Part shown: piece after piece, positions 54,465 to 63,944 of the stretch
How positions within the stretch are numbered: position 1 is the first letter of the stretch
How the letters are laid out: each line of letters begins with the position of its first letter
The notes under the pieces: model-generated
What the model was told of the DNA's origin: nothing
Database searches by the model: none
Seen by the model: only the letters and a program-made list of their open reading frames with translations
Made by a program: the position numbers and the translations under genes
Assembly (NCBI RefSeq): GCF_013248905.1
Contig: NZ_JABRVS010000001.1
Location: forward strand, 1,984,001 to 2,048,000
From: Shewanella sp. VB17
GTDB lineage: Bacteria > Pseudomonadota > Gammaproteobacteria > Enterobacterales > Shewanellaceae
DNA: 64,000 nucleotides
Reading direction: 5' to 3'

Positions 54465-56381
54465 ATGGCTTCAGATCTTCTTAATATTGCCCGTTCAGGC
54501 GTACTGGCAGCTCAGTCACAGTTAGCGGTGACCAGCAATAATATCACCAATGTAAATACTCAGGGTTATCATAGACAAGTGGCAGAGCAAGTCAGTCTTG
54601 ATCATCAGCGTTTAGGCAGTAATTTTTATGGTGCTGGCACCTATATCTCAGATGTAAAACGTATCTACAACCATTATGCAGAAAGGGAGTTACGTATAGG
54701 GCAAACGAGCGTGAGTGAAGCACAAGCAACTCACACTAAATTAAATGAGATGGATCAGTTGTTTTCGCAAATTGGTAAATCCATTCCTCAAGGATTGAAT
54801 GACTTATTTTCTGGATTAAACAGTTTAGCGGATATTCCAGATGATCTGGGTATAAGAGGCAATGTGTTAGGGGCTGCAGATCAGTTAGCGATTAGTTTGA
54901 ATCAGATGCAATCTCATTTAGATGGGCAAATGAAACAAACCAATGATCAAATTGTAGGGATCACTGAACGGATTAATGAAATAGGTAAAGAGTTAGGGCA
55001 TATCAATGAAGAGTTGATGAAGTTTCAAGGTGAAGACATGGGACTCTTGGACAAACAAGATGCACTTATTCAGGAGCTGAGTCAGTATTCTCAAGTCAAT
55101 GTGATCCCGTTAGACACCGGCGCCAAGAGTATTATGCTAGGGGGTGCAGTGATGTTAGTTTCTGGTGAAGTGTCCATGTCTATTGGCACAACAACAGGAG
55201 ATCCTTATCCAGAAGAGCTTAGAGTGACCAGCTCTATCGCTGGGGTAACACTTATCATAGATCCTATCCAAATGGGGGGGCAACTTGGTGCTTTAGTTGA
55301 GTTTCGCGATGAAACTCTAGTGCAAGCTCAATTAGAAGTAGGACAATTGGCTTTAGGTGTTGCTGATGCATTTAATCAAGCCAATGCTCAAGGTTTTGAT
55401 CTTAATGGCGAGATGGGGCAAAACATATTTACCGATATTAACGATGCTGCGATGTCATTTGGTCGAGTCGGTTCTTTTGGCAATAATGTAGGTACAGCAA
55501 ACCTTAGGGTTAATATCGATGACAGCTCTGTATTAACGGGTGAGCGTTACGAGCTGACTTTTACTGCGCCGGCAACATATGACCTCGAAGATATGACCAC
55601 CGGTGTCGTCACGCCTTTAACATTAAATGGTACTCAGCTTGATGGAGGGGATGGTTTTTCTATTCATATCGATTCAGGTTCATTTGTTGATGGTGATAAA
55701 TTTGCCATTCGACCATCATCAAGAGCAGCTGCTGGCATTAACGTGATCATGACGGACGTGAAAGGCATTGCCGCAGCGGCACCAATCATCACTGCCGATG
55801 CGGGTAACTCAGGTAACACCTCTGTAGACATGGTGAGTATTGATGATAGGACGAATGCTAATTTTCCTATCGCGGGCTCTGAGCTGACGTTTGAGATTAA
55901 CACGACCACTAACACGTTTGAAGTCTTTGATGAAAATGGCGTATCACTTGGTGCCGCCGCGCCTTATACGCCTCCATCGATAAGTGCTTATGGTTTTACT
56001 TTTGATGTTACAACAGCGGCAGGGGCTACCGATAGGTTTACATTTGATCTTTCATTTGCGCCTGGTGACAACACCAATGCAATATCGATGGCAAAATTAA
56101 GTGAAGCTAAGTTAATGAACAGCGGCAGCTCTACCTTAGCTGACGTGTATGAAGAGACCAATTTAGTGATTGGTGGTAAAGCGAAAGCGGCGAGTGTGGC
56201 ATTGGGGTCCTCCGAGGCGGTATTTTCTCAAGCGTATAACCGGGTGCAGAGTGAATCGGGTGTGAATCTTGATGAAGAGGCTGGCAATCTTATTCGATTT
56301 CAACAAGCCTACCAAGCATCAGCACGAATAATGACGACCGCTACCGAGATCTTCGATACCTTATTTAATTCCGTTCGATAG
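54465..56381 (+). CDS. flgK: Flagellar hook-associated protein 1, FlgK
   Basis: First hook-filament junction protein. N-terminal signature LNIARSGVLAAQSQLAVTSNNITNVNTQGYHRQ, heptad-rich region (about 70-210), a long variable middle part (about 330-540, probably surface exposed) and C-terminal SGVNLDEEAGNLIRFQQAYQASARIMTTATEIFDTLFNSVR. 638 aa. FlgN is the expected chaperone. 12 bp before flgL. Confidence 0.95.
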   Translation: MASDLLNIARSGVLAAQSQLAVTSNNITNVNTQGYHRQVAEQVSLDHQRLGSNFYGAGTYISDVKRIYNHYAERELRIGQTSVSEAQATHTKLNEMDQLFSQIGKSIPQGLNDLFSGLNSLADIPDDLGIRGNVLGAADQLAISLNQMQSHLDGQMKQTNDQIVGITERINEIGKELGHINEELMKFQGEDMGLLDKQDALIQELSQYSQVNVIPLDTGAKSIMLGGAVMLVSGEVSMSIGTTTGDPYPEELRVTSSIAGVTLIIDPIQMGGQLGALVEFRDETLVQAQLEVGQLALGVADAFNQANAQGFDLNGEMGQNIFTDINDAAMSFGRVGSFGNNVGTANLRVNIDDSSVLTGERYELTFTAPATYDLEDMTTGVVTPLTLNGTQLDGGDGFSIHIDSGSFVDGDKFAIRPSSRAAAGINVIMTDVKGIAAAAPIITADAGNSGNTSVDMVSIDDRTNANFPIAGSELTFEINTTTNTFEVFDENGVSLGAAAPYTPPSISAYGFTFDVTTAAGATDRFTFDLSFAPGDNTNAISMAKLSEAKLMNSGSSTLADVYEETNLVIGGKAKAASVALGSSEAVFSQAYNRVQSESGVNLDEEAGNLIRFQQAYQASARIMTTATEIFDTLFNSVR

Positions 56382-56393
56382 AGGAAAGATAAC

Positions 56394-57584
56394 ATGAGAA
56401 TTTCCACTTCACAGATGTTTAATCAAAGCATTACCAGTGTATTAGATAAGCAAATAGCGACCAGTAAAATTTTAGACCAGCTATCGAGTGGCAAGAGAGT
56501 TAATACTGCGGGAGATGATCCTGTTGCTGCAGTAGGCATCGACAATTTAAACCAACAAAATGCCTTAGTCGATCAATTTATGAAGAACATTGATTATGCC
56601 AACAATCGACTCAGTGTGAGTGAAAGTAAGTTGGGAGCAACAGAAACATTAGTGAGTTCGACAAGAGAACATATTATTCGTGCAGTCAATGGTTCGTTAA
56701 GTCCTTCTGAGCGGCAAATGATTGCCGATGAGCTGCGTGCCACGTTAGAAGAATTATTAGCTGTTGCCAATACCAAAGATGAATCGGGTAATTATATCTT
56801 TGCGGGTCACGAAACGGGTGGGCAACCTTTTGCTTTTGATAGTACAGGCAACATGATATATAGCGGTGATAGCGGGGTACGTGAAGCGGTTATTGCCTCT
56901 GGGGTTGGCGTTGAAATAAATATTCCAGGCGATAAGGCTTTTATGAATGCTCCTAGTGGGTTAGGTGATTATAGTGCCAATTATCTGCCGAGTCAGGTGG
57001 GTGATTTTTCAGTATCAAGTGCCAACATTACTAATCCTGGATCCTACGTAGAAGATACTTATACCTTTACGATGGTTGGAGCAAACTTAGAAGTGCGCAA
57101 TTCTAGTGCCGTACTTGTGACGACTGAAGTGGGTTTTGATGCTACAAACCCAATTTCTTTCAATGGTGTAGAGGTTAAACTTGACGGTATGCCTACTGCT
57201 GGAGATAGCTTCAGTATTGCTCCTGAGTCAGGGATCAGTGTTTTTAATACAATAAATCAAGCAATTACCTTATTGGAAGATCCAAATAAGTTGAATACAC
57301 CGCAAGGTAAATCTGAATTGGCACAGATATTGAATAATATAGATAGTGGTGTTAATCAAGTCAGTATTGCTCGAGGTGAAACAGGCAACAGCCTTAAAAG
57401 CATCGAAAGCTATAGGACACATCATGTGGACGAGAAGATAGTCAATAGTTCAACTCTGTCTATGTTAGAAGATCTTGACTATGCCTCGGCAATTACAGAG
57501 TTTGAAAAGCAACAGTTGGCATTAAATGCAGTTTCTAGTGTGTTTAGTCAGGTAGGGTCTGTTTCACTGTTTGATTATATATAG
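56394..57584 (+). CDS. flgL: Flagellar hook-associated protein 3, FlgL
   Basis: Second junction protein, flagellin-like at both ends: MRISTSQMFNQSITSVLDKQIATSKILDQLSSGKRVNTAGDDPVAAVGIDNLNQQNALVDQF and C-terminal LEDLDYASAITEFEKQQLALNAVSSVFSQVGSVSLFDYI. 396 aa. Between it and the first flagellin is a small GCCAAG/CTTGGC hairpin and no recognisable promoter. Confidence 0.95.
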   Translation: MRISTSQMFNQSITSVLDKQIATSKILDQLSSGKRVNTAGDDPVAAVGIDNLNQQNALVDQFMKNIDYANNRLSVSESKLGATETLVSSTREHIIRAVNGSLSPSERQMIADELRATLEELLAVANTKDESGNYIFAGHETGGQPFAFDSTGNMIYSGDSGVREAVIASGVGVEINIPGDKAFMNAPSGLGDYSANYLPSQVGDFSVSSANITNPGSYVEDTYTFTMVGANLEVRNSSAVLVTTEVGFDATNPISFNGVEVKLDGMPTAGDSFSIAPESGISVFNTINQAITLLEDPNKLNTPQGKSELAQILNNIDSGVNQVSIARGETGNSLKSIESYRTHHVDEKIVNSSTLSMLEDLDYASAITEFEKQQLALNAVSSVFSQVGSVSLFDYI

Positions 57585-57616
57585 ATCACATTTGAATGGA
57601 TAATCTATTTAATTTA

Positions 57617-57635
57617 GCCAAGGTCGAATCTTGGC
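57617..57635 (+). repeat. Small hairpin in the leader of the first flagellin gene
   Basis: GCCAAG pairs with CTTGGC around GTCGAAT, 28 bp before the flagellin ATG. With no T run it is more likely an mRNA leader structure than a terminator. Confidence 0.5.
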
Positions 57636-57662
57636 CTTGTAACTAAGAAAGAGGAAGTCAAC

Positions 57663-58484
57663 ATGGCTATTACAGTTAATACTAACGTGACATCATTGAA
57701 AGCACAGAAGAACCTGAATACCTCAACAGGTAATCTTTCAACCTCAATGGAGCGTTTATCAAGTGGTTTACGGATTAATAGCGCAAAAGATGATGCGGCA
57801 GGTCTCGCTATTTCTAACCGCTTGAACTCTCAGGTTCGTGGGTTAGAAGTGGGGATGCGTAATGCGAATGATGCGATTTCAATCGCCCAAATCTCAGAAG
57901 GCGCGATGCAAGAGCAAACCAACATGCTTCAGCGTATGCGCGATTTGGCCATTCAATCTGAAAATGGGGCCAACAGCACCGCTGATTTGGAAGCATTAAA
58001 AGCTGAAATGGATCAGTTAGCCATAGAGGTAACCGCGATTGGTAATAGCACAGCATTTGGTAACACTAAATTACTTACTGGTGATTTTTCTGCGGGTAAG
58101 TTGTTTCAAGTGGGTCACCAAGAGGGTGAGGATGTCACTATTTCTGTGGGTACGCTTAATGCTGCGACATTGTCTGTAAATGCCCTCACGGTGTTAACGT
58201 CAGCAGGACGAAATTCATCGCTGAGTAGAATAGATGCAGCGATTAAGGTGATTGATACACAGCGGGCCAAATTAGGTGCAGTGCAAAACCGATTGGCGCA
58301 TAACATAAGTAATAGTATTAATACTCAAGCTAATGTTGCAGGTGCTAAGAGCCGTATTGTTGATGTGGATTTTGCACGAGAAACAGCGACGATGACCAAG
58401 AATCAAGTATTGCAACAAACAGGCTCGGCGATGCTTGCTCAGGCAAACCAGTTACCGCAAGTTGCGCTTGCTCTTTTAGGTTAG
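57663..58484 (+). CDS. flaA: Flagellin, first copy
   Basis: 273 aa, short flagellin with only D0/D1 domains: MAITVNTNVTSLKAQKNLNTSTGNLSTSMERLSSGLRINSAKDDAAGLAISNRLNSQVRGLEVGMRNANDAISIAQ at the N-terminus and the standard C-terminal NISNSINTQANVAGAKSRIVDVDFARETATMTKNQVLQQTGSAMLAQANQLPQVALALLG. The variable D2/D3 region is absent, as usual in Shewanella. No sigma-28 box is seen upstream. The gene symbol follows Shewanella usage for the first copy. Confidence 0.9.
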   Translation: MAITVNTNVTSLKAQKNLNTSTGNLSTSMERLSSGLRINSAKDDAAGLAISNRLNSQVRGLEVGMRNANDAISIAQISEGAMQEQTNMLQRMRDLAIQSENGANSTADLEALKAEMDQLAIEVTAIGNSTAFGNTKLLTGDFSAGKLFQVGHQEGEDVTISVGTLNAATLSVNALTVLTSAGRNSSLSRIDAAIKVIDTQRAKLGAVQNRLAHNISNSINTQANVAGAKSRIVDVDFARETATMTKNQVLQQTGSAMLAQANQLPQVALALLG

Positions 58485-58500
58485 GCTATGAGCATGCCAT

Positions 58501-58540
58501 AAAACGACACCTATATAGTCAGTTATGTGGGGTCGTTTTC
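58501..58540 (+). terminator. Probable terminator behind the first flagellin
   Basis: AAAACGAC and GTCGTTTT pair exactly, flanking a 22-nt interior with ACC/GGG extension. The T run is short (four). Confidence 0.55.
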
Positions 58541-58616
58541 AGTTCTCTAACGTATTAGTAATGTTTGTTTTTTATTTATTAAATTCTTATCTTTACGTTT
58601 TATTTAGAAAAAAAGT

Positions 58617-58643
58617 TAAAGATAAAAACTCCTCTGCCGTTAA
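58617..58643 (+). promoter_or_regulatory. Sigma-28 (FliA) promoter of the second flagellin
   Basis: TAAA, exactly 15 bases, then GCCGTTAA, one base off consensus. It lies 80 bp before the ATG of the second flagellin and downstream of the first flagellin's hairpin. Confidence 0.88.
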
Positions 58644-58723
58644 ATATACTGTAACCAAAATGCTCAGCCTGGCTAAGAAGACAGGCAAAGTTTCAAGCCA
58701 GGTATATAAAGAGGAAACAAATT

Positions 58724-59542
58724 ATGGCTATTACAGTAAATACGAACGTCACATCATTGAAGTCTCAGAAAAATCTGAATATGTCGAGTAGTAATTTAGC
58801 GGCCTCAATGGAGCGTTTATCAAGTGGTTTGCGCATTAACAGTGCCAAAGATGATGCAGCAGGTTTAGGTATTTCTAATCGTTTGAATTCTCAAGTTCGA
58901 GGTTTAGAAGTCGGTATGCGTAATGCAAACGATGCAATTTCAATCGCGCAAATCTCAGAAGGGGCAATGCAAGAGCAAACTAACATGCTTCAGCGGATGC
59001 GTGATTTGACCATCCAAGCTGAAAACGGGGCAAACAGTACTGCCGATTTAGATGCGTTAAAAGCCGAAATGGATGAATTAGCGTTGGAAATTACCTCGAT
59101 TGGTAGTAATACCGCATTTGGTGATACTAAATTGTTAAATGGAGATTTTTCGGCCGGTAAAACATTCCAAGTAGGCCACCAAGAAGGGGAAGATATTAAG
59201 GTGTCTGTTGGTAAGTCTGATGCAGGGTCATTGTCAGTCAATACTTTAGCGGTAGCCACTTCAGCTAATCGGTCTACTTCTCTTGCTAATATTGATGCGG
59301 CGATTAAAACTATCGATACCCAACGAGCTAAGTTGGGTGCGATTCAAAATCGTATCGCTCACAATATTAGCAACAGTGCTAATACACAAGCCAACGTTGC
59401 TGATGCTAAGAGCCGTATTGTTGATGTGGATTTTGCTAAAGAAACGTCAACAATGACCAAAAACCAAGTGTTGCAGCAAACGGGCTCAGCAATGCTAGCT
59501 CAGGCTAACCAACTACCTCAAATTGCTCTATCTTTACTATAA
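58724..59542 (+). CDS. flaB: Flagellin, second copy
   Basis: 272 aa, a close paralogue of the first copy: the first 150 residues differ at few positions, and the middle (about 165-205) differs most. It has the same D0/D1 architecture and ends NQLPQIALSLL, one residue shorter. It is the copy with a good sigma-28 promoter, so it is likely the main filament subunit. Gene symbol by Shewanella convention. Confidence 0.9.
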   Translation: MAITVNTNVTSLKSQKNLNMSSSNLAASMERLSSGLRINSAKDDAAGLGISNRLNSQVRGLEVGMRNANDAISIAQISEGAMQEQTNMLQRMRDLTIQAENGANSTADLDALKAEMDELALEITSIGSNTAFGDTKLLNGDFSAGKTFQVGHQEGEDIKVSVGKSDAGSLSVNTLAVATSANRSTSLANIDAAIKTIDTQRAKLGAIQNRIAHNISNSANTQANVADAKSRIVDVDFAKETSTMTKNQVLQQTGSAMLAQANQLPQIALSLL

Positions 59543-59661
59543 TATCAATTAACGCTTAGTTGATACGTGGTAGATAAATAGGTAAGTAGGGAGGTTCGAT
59601 TCGGATCTCCTCTTGTTGGTTGTAAGATGGTGATGCCATTTGATGTGAGGAGAATACAGTT

Positions 59662-60048
59662 ATGGATATTAATTTAATCAACTCATCCAGTACTGCAGCG
59701 GTGAAAATAGAGCCCAGTGTTGGGCAGGTGAAAGCAACGGCTCCAGAGAGTACAGAGCTAGAACGCCGAGCCACAATTCAAGCGGTAGATAAGGCTGAAA
59801 AAGAGAATGAAGCTCAGCCTAAAGCCAGCCAAGCAGACATGCAGAAACTTGTTGATGATCTGTCTGATATGATGTCAGTCATGCGTAAAGGGTTAGCATT
59901 TCAGATTGATGAATCAGGTAAGAATATCGTTAAAGTAATGGATGTGGATTCTGGTGATATTATTAGGCAAATTCCTAACGAAGAAGCGATAAAGTTAGCA
60001 CAGAAATTATCTGAAGTCACAGGGCTTTTGATGAAAACTGAGGCGTGA
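59662..60048 (+). CDS. flaG: FlaG family protein
   Basis: 128 aa. The C-terminal half is the FlaG domain (MQKLVDDLSDMMSVMRKGLAFQIDESGKNIVKVMDVDSGDIIRQIPNEEAIKLAQKLSEV); the N-terminal half is a low-complexity, disordered tail. FlaG proteins affect filament length in Vibrio and Pseudomonas-type polar flagella; mechanism unclear. Leader of 119 bp with no clear promoter. Located between flagellins and fliD, the usual order. Confidence 0.88.
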   Translation: MDINLINSSSTAAVKIEPSVGQVKATAPESTELERRATIQAVDKAEKENEAQPKASQADMQKLVDDLSDMMSVMRKGLAFQIDESGKNIVKVMDVDSGDIIRQIPNEEAIKLAQKLSEVTGLLMKTEA

Positions 60049-60085
60049 TCGTTAGTTTTAAATATGGTTATTTTATGAGGTTTTT

Positions 60086-61456
60086 ATGGCATTAACAGCG
60101 ACGGGAATAGGCTCAGGGTTAGATATTAATACTATTGTCGGTGTCTTAGTCGATGCTGAAAAAGTCCCTAAAGAAGCCATCTTTAATAAAAAAGAACAGA
60201 CAATTGATTCTAAGGTATCAGCAATAGGCACATTAAAAAGCGCCTTGTCTACTTTTCAAGACGCGCTTGAGAAACTCAAAGACGGTAATAATATTAACCA
60301 GAAATCGGTATCCACAGGAGACAATCAATTTTTCACCGCAACGGCCGATAAAACTGCAGAAACGGGAAGCTATAATATTCAGGTTGAACAACTTGCCACG
60401 ACTCATAAGGTTGCAGGCATTAATATTGCTGATCCGACAGCTGCTGTAGGTGAGGGTAGCTTAGATCTTAGTGTTAATGGTCAAAGTTTTTCAGTGGTAG
60501 TGGGTGCTGCTGAGTCACTTGAAGATATTGCAAGAAATATCAATGATGCGACTGACAATGTGGGGGTGACAGCAACTATTATTACCAGTGATGCTGGTAG
60601 CCGCTTAGTACTTAGCTCTGATGTTGAAGGCAGTGATAATCAAATATCAATCGCGGCAACGGACACCGCAGGTACCAGCTTAAATGATATGTTTGGTGGG
60701 GTAAACTTGACTGAACTTCAGGAGGCGAAGCCATCAATTATTTATGTTGATGGACAAAAATTGACTTCCCAAAGTAATGAGATCACTGGTGCGGTAACAG
60801 GGGTGACGCTTAATCTTACTGATGCAGATGTTAATACCACCAGTACAGTCAAAATAGAATTAGATAAAGAAGGTATTAAAGGAAACATTACCGGATTTGT
60901 TGATGCTTATAATAGTTTAATGGGATCCATTGCTAAGCTTAGCGCTTATGATCAAGAGAAAAAAACGTCAGCAGCCCTTCAAGGGGATGCTATGGTTCGC
61001 TCGATAGAATCTCAAACACGTAATATGATCAGTTCTCGTGTCAGTGTGGATAGTGAGTCTGTTGCTCTTTATGATATAGGGATTACGGCCGATAGATATG
61101 GCAAGCTGTCTATTGACAGTACTAAGTTAGACACAGTGATAGATCAAGACATTGGCAGTATAGAAGGGCTTTTTTCAACTGATGAGACAGGACTTGCCGT
61201 GCAACTTGATGAACTGGTTGAAGGTTATGTTAAACCGACTGGGCTTATTGATTCACGAAATAATGCTTATACTAGTGATAAACAACGGTTAGATACGCAA
61301 CGAGAAGATTTCACCCTTAAAATGGAACTGCTACAGACTCGATTGTTTAAGCAATTTAATGCAATGGACCTTATTGTTGGTCAGTTAAATCAACAGTCTG
61401 GTAGTATTATCAGTGGTTTGAACTCTTTACCTGGGGTGGTAAGAAGTGAAAATTAA
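60086..61456 (+). CDS. fliD: Flagellar filament cap protein FliD
   Basis: Filament cap that folds flagellin at the tip. N-terminal LTATGIGSGLDINTIVGVLVDAEKVPKEAIFNKKE and AISTLKSAL-type heptads, a central domain (about 80-240, including STGDNQFFTATADKTAETGSYNIQVEQLATTHKVAG), and a C-terminal coiled coil (about 390-450, RLDTQREDFTLKMELLQTRLFKQFNAMDLIVGQLNQQSGSI). 456 aa, typical for this group. Confidence 0.95.
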   Translation: MALTATGIGSGLDINTIVGVLVDAEKVPKEAIFNKKEQTIDSKVSAIGTLKSALSTFQDALEKLKDGNNINQKSVSTGDNQFFTATADKTAETGSYNIQVEQLATTHKVAGINIADPTAAVGEGSLDLSVNGQSFSVVVGAAESLEDIARNINDATDNVGVTATIITSDAGSRLVLSSDVEGSDNQISIAATDTAGTSLNDMFGGVNLTELQEAKPSIIYVDGQKLTSQSNEITGAVTGVTLNLTDADVNTTSTVKIELDKEGIKGNITGFVDAYNSLMGSIAKLSAYDQEKKTSAALQGDAMVRSIESQTRNMISSRVSVDSESVALYDIGITADRYGKLSIDSTKLDTVIDQDIGSIEGLFSTDETGLAVQLDELVEGYVKPTGLIDSRNNAYTSDKQRLDTQREDFTLKMELLQTRLFKQFNAMDLIVGQLNQQSGSIISGLNSLPGVVRSEN

Positions 61457-61480
61457 CCTATCTTTGAACCGGAGTAAAAT

Positions 61481-61807
61481 TTGAGTCACATGATAGAATT
61501 GGAAAAATTAAATCAATCTCTTACCGAATTGCTAATATTTTTAGATAAAGAGCCAGCCGAACATGAATTAGCAGATGAGTTGGTATCAAAATTGCTGTTA
61601 TTAGTTGATAAGCGCCAAGTTCTACTTGATAGGTACCTGATAAAGATCAAGCCTGAAGATAAAGCTATGTGGCTAAAAGAGTTAGCGCTTACGCAAGATT
61701 TTGAACACAGAGCTAAAGCCATCATGTTACATAGGCAAGAGTTGATGCATTTGAGCAGAAAAAGTAAACGTCAAATTAATGTTTACAAATCAATCGGTGA
61801 TAAATAG
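61481..61807 (+). CDS. flaI: FlaI-type flagellar protein (FliT-like position)
   Basis: 108-residue helical, highly charged protein between fliD and fliS, where Vibrio has flaI. By position and size it resembles FliT-type export chaperones of FliD; sequence similarity to FliT is weak. The start is taken as TTG at 61481 because GGAG lies 6 nt before it; an ATG three codons on has its ribosome site too far away (15 nt). No signal peptide or membrane helix. Confidence 0.75.
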   Translation: MSHMIELEKLNQSLTELLIFLDKEPAEHELADELVSKLLLLVDKRQVLLDRYLIKIKPEDKAMWLKELALTQDFEHRAKAIMLHRQELMHLSRKSKRQINVYKSIGDK

Positions 61808-61817
61808 GTAGGTATAT

Positions 61818-62228
61818 ATGAGAAAGTCACTGCAATCATATCGTAAAATATCAGTTGAGAGTGAGATATCAGTCGCTTCACCGCACAGAATCATACAGAT
61901 GATGTTTGAAGGGGCATTACAGCGTTTGGCACAAAGTCGTTATGCTATCGAAAATCAAGATATGGTAAGTAAGGGTGTCTATATTGGTAAATCTATTGGA
62001 CTTGTTACTGGTTTGAATAATAGCCTTGATATGGATGCAGGTGGTGATATTGCAGGTAATCTGTCTGAACTGTACGACTTTATGTTAAGGAGGATCTCTG
62101 AAGCCAATATAAACAATGATGTTCAAGCAATCAATGATGTTATCGATATTCTAAAAACAATTAAAGAAGGATGGGACGCTATTCCGGCCGATATGCATCA
62201 TGTCGTGTCTCATACAGAAGCAATGTAA
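61818..62228 (+). CDS. fliS: Flagellar export chaperone FliS
   Basis: Binds flagellin C-termini in the cytoplasm and prevents premature polymerisation. The family start SLQSYRKISVESEISVASPHRIIQMMFEGALQRLAQSRYAIE is clear and the C-terminal KTIKEGWDAIP helix matches. 136 aa. 10 bp behind flaI, so flaG-fliD-flaI-fliS are probably one transcript. Confidence 0.94.
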   Translation: MRKSLQSYRKISVESEISVASPHRIIQMMFEGALQRLAQSRYAIENQDMVSKGVYIGKSIGLVTGLNNSLDMDAGGDIAGNLSELYDFMLRRISEANINNDVQAINDVIDILKTIKEGWDAIPADMHHVVSHTEAM

Positions 62229-62510
62229 TTCTTTCTCATGTAGTGACAGGGTGTTCAATTGCTCATTGATTCATCCAAGTCAATTTATTGACTTCATTAT
62301 TTTGATTTGTTGATTATCTTCAGTAAAAAATCTGCTAAAATCAATTCAATGGAGCATAAAATGCATCAGGTACTTGCTAATAGTTTGCTGATAATACACT
62401 ATTCCTGTGGTAGTGTTTTGTTCTACACAGATTGGAAACACTACTTCAGTTTTAAAACAATAAACTTAATCATTAATTTCGAATAATAACGAGCGCTTTA
62501 TGGCTTTTGA
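62229..62510 (+). other. Intergenic region before flrA
   Basis: About 280 bp with no coding frame and no sigma-54 or sigma-28 box that I can see, in keeping with flrA being driven by the housekeeping sigma factor. Confidence 0.45.
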
Positions 62511-63944
62511 ATGATGCAAACTGATCAACGAATTCTACTTGTAGGTAAACAGTCTGAGCGAATTAATCGCTTATCGTGTGTATGTGAATTTTTGGGCGAG
62601 CAAGTTGAGTTAGTTGCTGTCGATAAACTCGAACTACGTATTAAGAATACTCGATTTAGAGCCTTAATTATCTCTGCGGATATGCAATCTAAAGCGTTAC
62701 TTCAATCTTTTGCAGTGGCTTTACCTTGGCAACCTATATTATTGTTAGGTGACATGGAAGACATTGTCTCGTCTAATGTGCTCGGCCATATTGAAGAACC
62801 TCTCAATTATCCACAATTGACAGAGCTGCTGCACTTTTGTCAGGTTTTTGGGCAGGCTAAAAAACCAGATGTCCCTATAAGTGTCAATCAAACTAAATTA
62901 TTTAGAAGCATGGTTGGTAGGAGTGATGGGATAGCTCAGGTACGCCATTTGATTAATCAAGTTGCTCCTTCTGATGCTACTGTACTTGTTTTAGGCCAGT
63001 CAGGTACAGGTAAAGAAGTCGTTGCAAGAAATATTCATTATATTTCAGAACGACGCGATGGGCCTTTTATCCCTATTAACTGTGGTGCTATACCTCCAGA
63101 ATTACTGGAAAGTGAGCTTTTCGGTCATGAAAAGGGATCTTTCACTGGTGCGATAAGTGCACGTAAGGGGCGGTTTGAATTAGCTGAAAAAGGAACCTTG
63201 TTCTTAGATGAAATTGGCGATATGCCTCTGCAGATGCAAGTCAAATTATTGAGGGTATTGCAAGAACGCGTGTTTGAACGAGTCGGTGGCAATAAGCCTA
63301 TTCATACCGATGTTCGTGTCGTAGCTGCGACTCATCGTGAATTAGAGTCCATGATTTTAGAAGGTGAATTTAGAGAAGATCTTTACTATAGACTGAATGT
63401 TTTTCCTATTGAAATGCCTGCGTTATGCGAGCGAAAAAATGATATTCCTCTGTTGCTGCAAGAATTAGTAAGCCGTGTGTATAACGAAGGTAGAGGTAAA
63501 GTACGCTTTACTCAAAGAGCAATCGAGTCACTAAAAGAGCATATTTGGTCCGGTAATGTCAGAGAGTTATCTAATTTGGTTGAACGTTTGACTATTCTCT
63601 ATCCTGGTGGCTTAGTGGATGTGAATGATTTGCCAATTAAATATCGCCATATCGACGTGCCTGAATATTGTGTTGAAGTCAGTGAAGAGGAGCTTGAACG
63701 TGATGCACTCGCTTCTATTTTTAGTAATGAAGAGCCTATCGCTATTCCAGAAACTCGTTTTCCAAGTGAATTACCACCAGAAGGCGTAAACCTTAAAGAT
63801 CTATTGGCTGAGCTTGAAATCGATATGATTAGACAAGCTTTAGAGCAGCAAGATAACGTTGTGGCTAGAGCGGCCGAAATGCTAGGGATTAGGCGAACAA
63901 CACTAGTTGAAAAAATGAGAAAGTATGGCATGGGAAAAGAATAG
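62511..63944 (+). CDS. flrA: Sigma-54-dependent flagellar master regulator FlrA (FleQ)
   Basis: Top activator of polar flagellar genes. N-terminal FleQ/receiver-like domain (about 1-120, lacking a clear phospho-aspartate triad), central AAA+ domain (about 135-370) with Walker A GQSGTGK at 162-168, the sigma-54-contacting loop GSFTGA at 209-214 (usual form GAFTGA) and Walker B GTLFLDEIGDMP, and a C-terminal Fis-type helix-turn-helix (NVVARAAEMLGIRRTTLVEKMRKYG). 477 aa. FleQ-type proteins can also bind c-di-GMP; the sigma-54 boxes in this window are its expected targets. Confidence 0.95.
   Translation: MMQTDQRILLVGKQSERINRLSCVCEFLGEQVELVAVDKLELRIKNTRFRALIISADMQSKALLQSFAVALPWQPILLLGDMEDIVSSNVLGHIEEPLNYPQLTELLHFCQVFGQAKKPDVPISVNQTKLFRSMVGRSDGIAQVRHLINQVAPSDATVLVLGQSGTGKEVVARNIHYISERRDGPFIPINCGAIPPELLESELFGHEKGSFTGAISARKGRFELAEKGTLFLDEIGDMPLQMQVKLLRVLQERVFERVGGNKPIHTDVRVVAATHRELESMILEGEFREDLYYRLNVFPIEMPALCERKNDIPLLLQELVSRVYNEGRGKVRFTQRAIESLKEHIWSGNVRELSNLVERLTILYPGGLVDVNDLPIKYRHIDVPEYCVEVSEEELERDALASIFSNEEPIAIPETRFPSELPPEGVNLKDLLAELEIDMIRQALEQQDNVVARAAEMLGIRRTTLVEKMRKYGMGKE

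Noticed and set aside
58525..58791. 88-codon frame before the second flagellin
   Set aside because: It spans the sigma-28 promoter and leader and runs into the flagellin gene in another frame.
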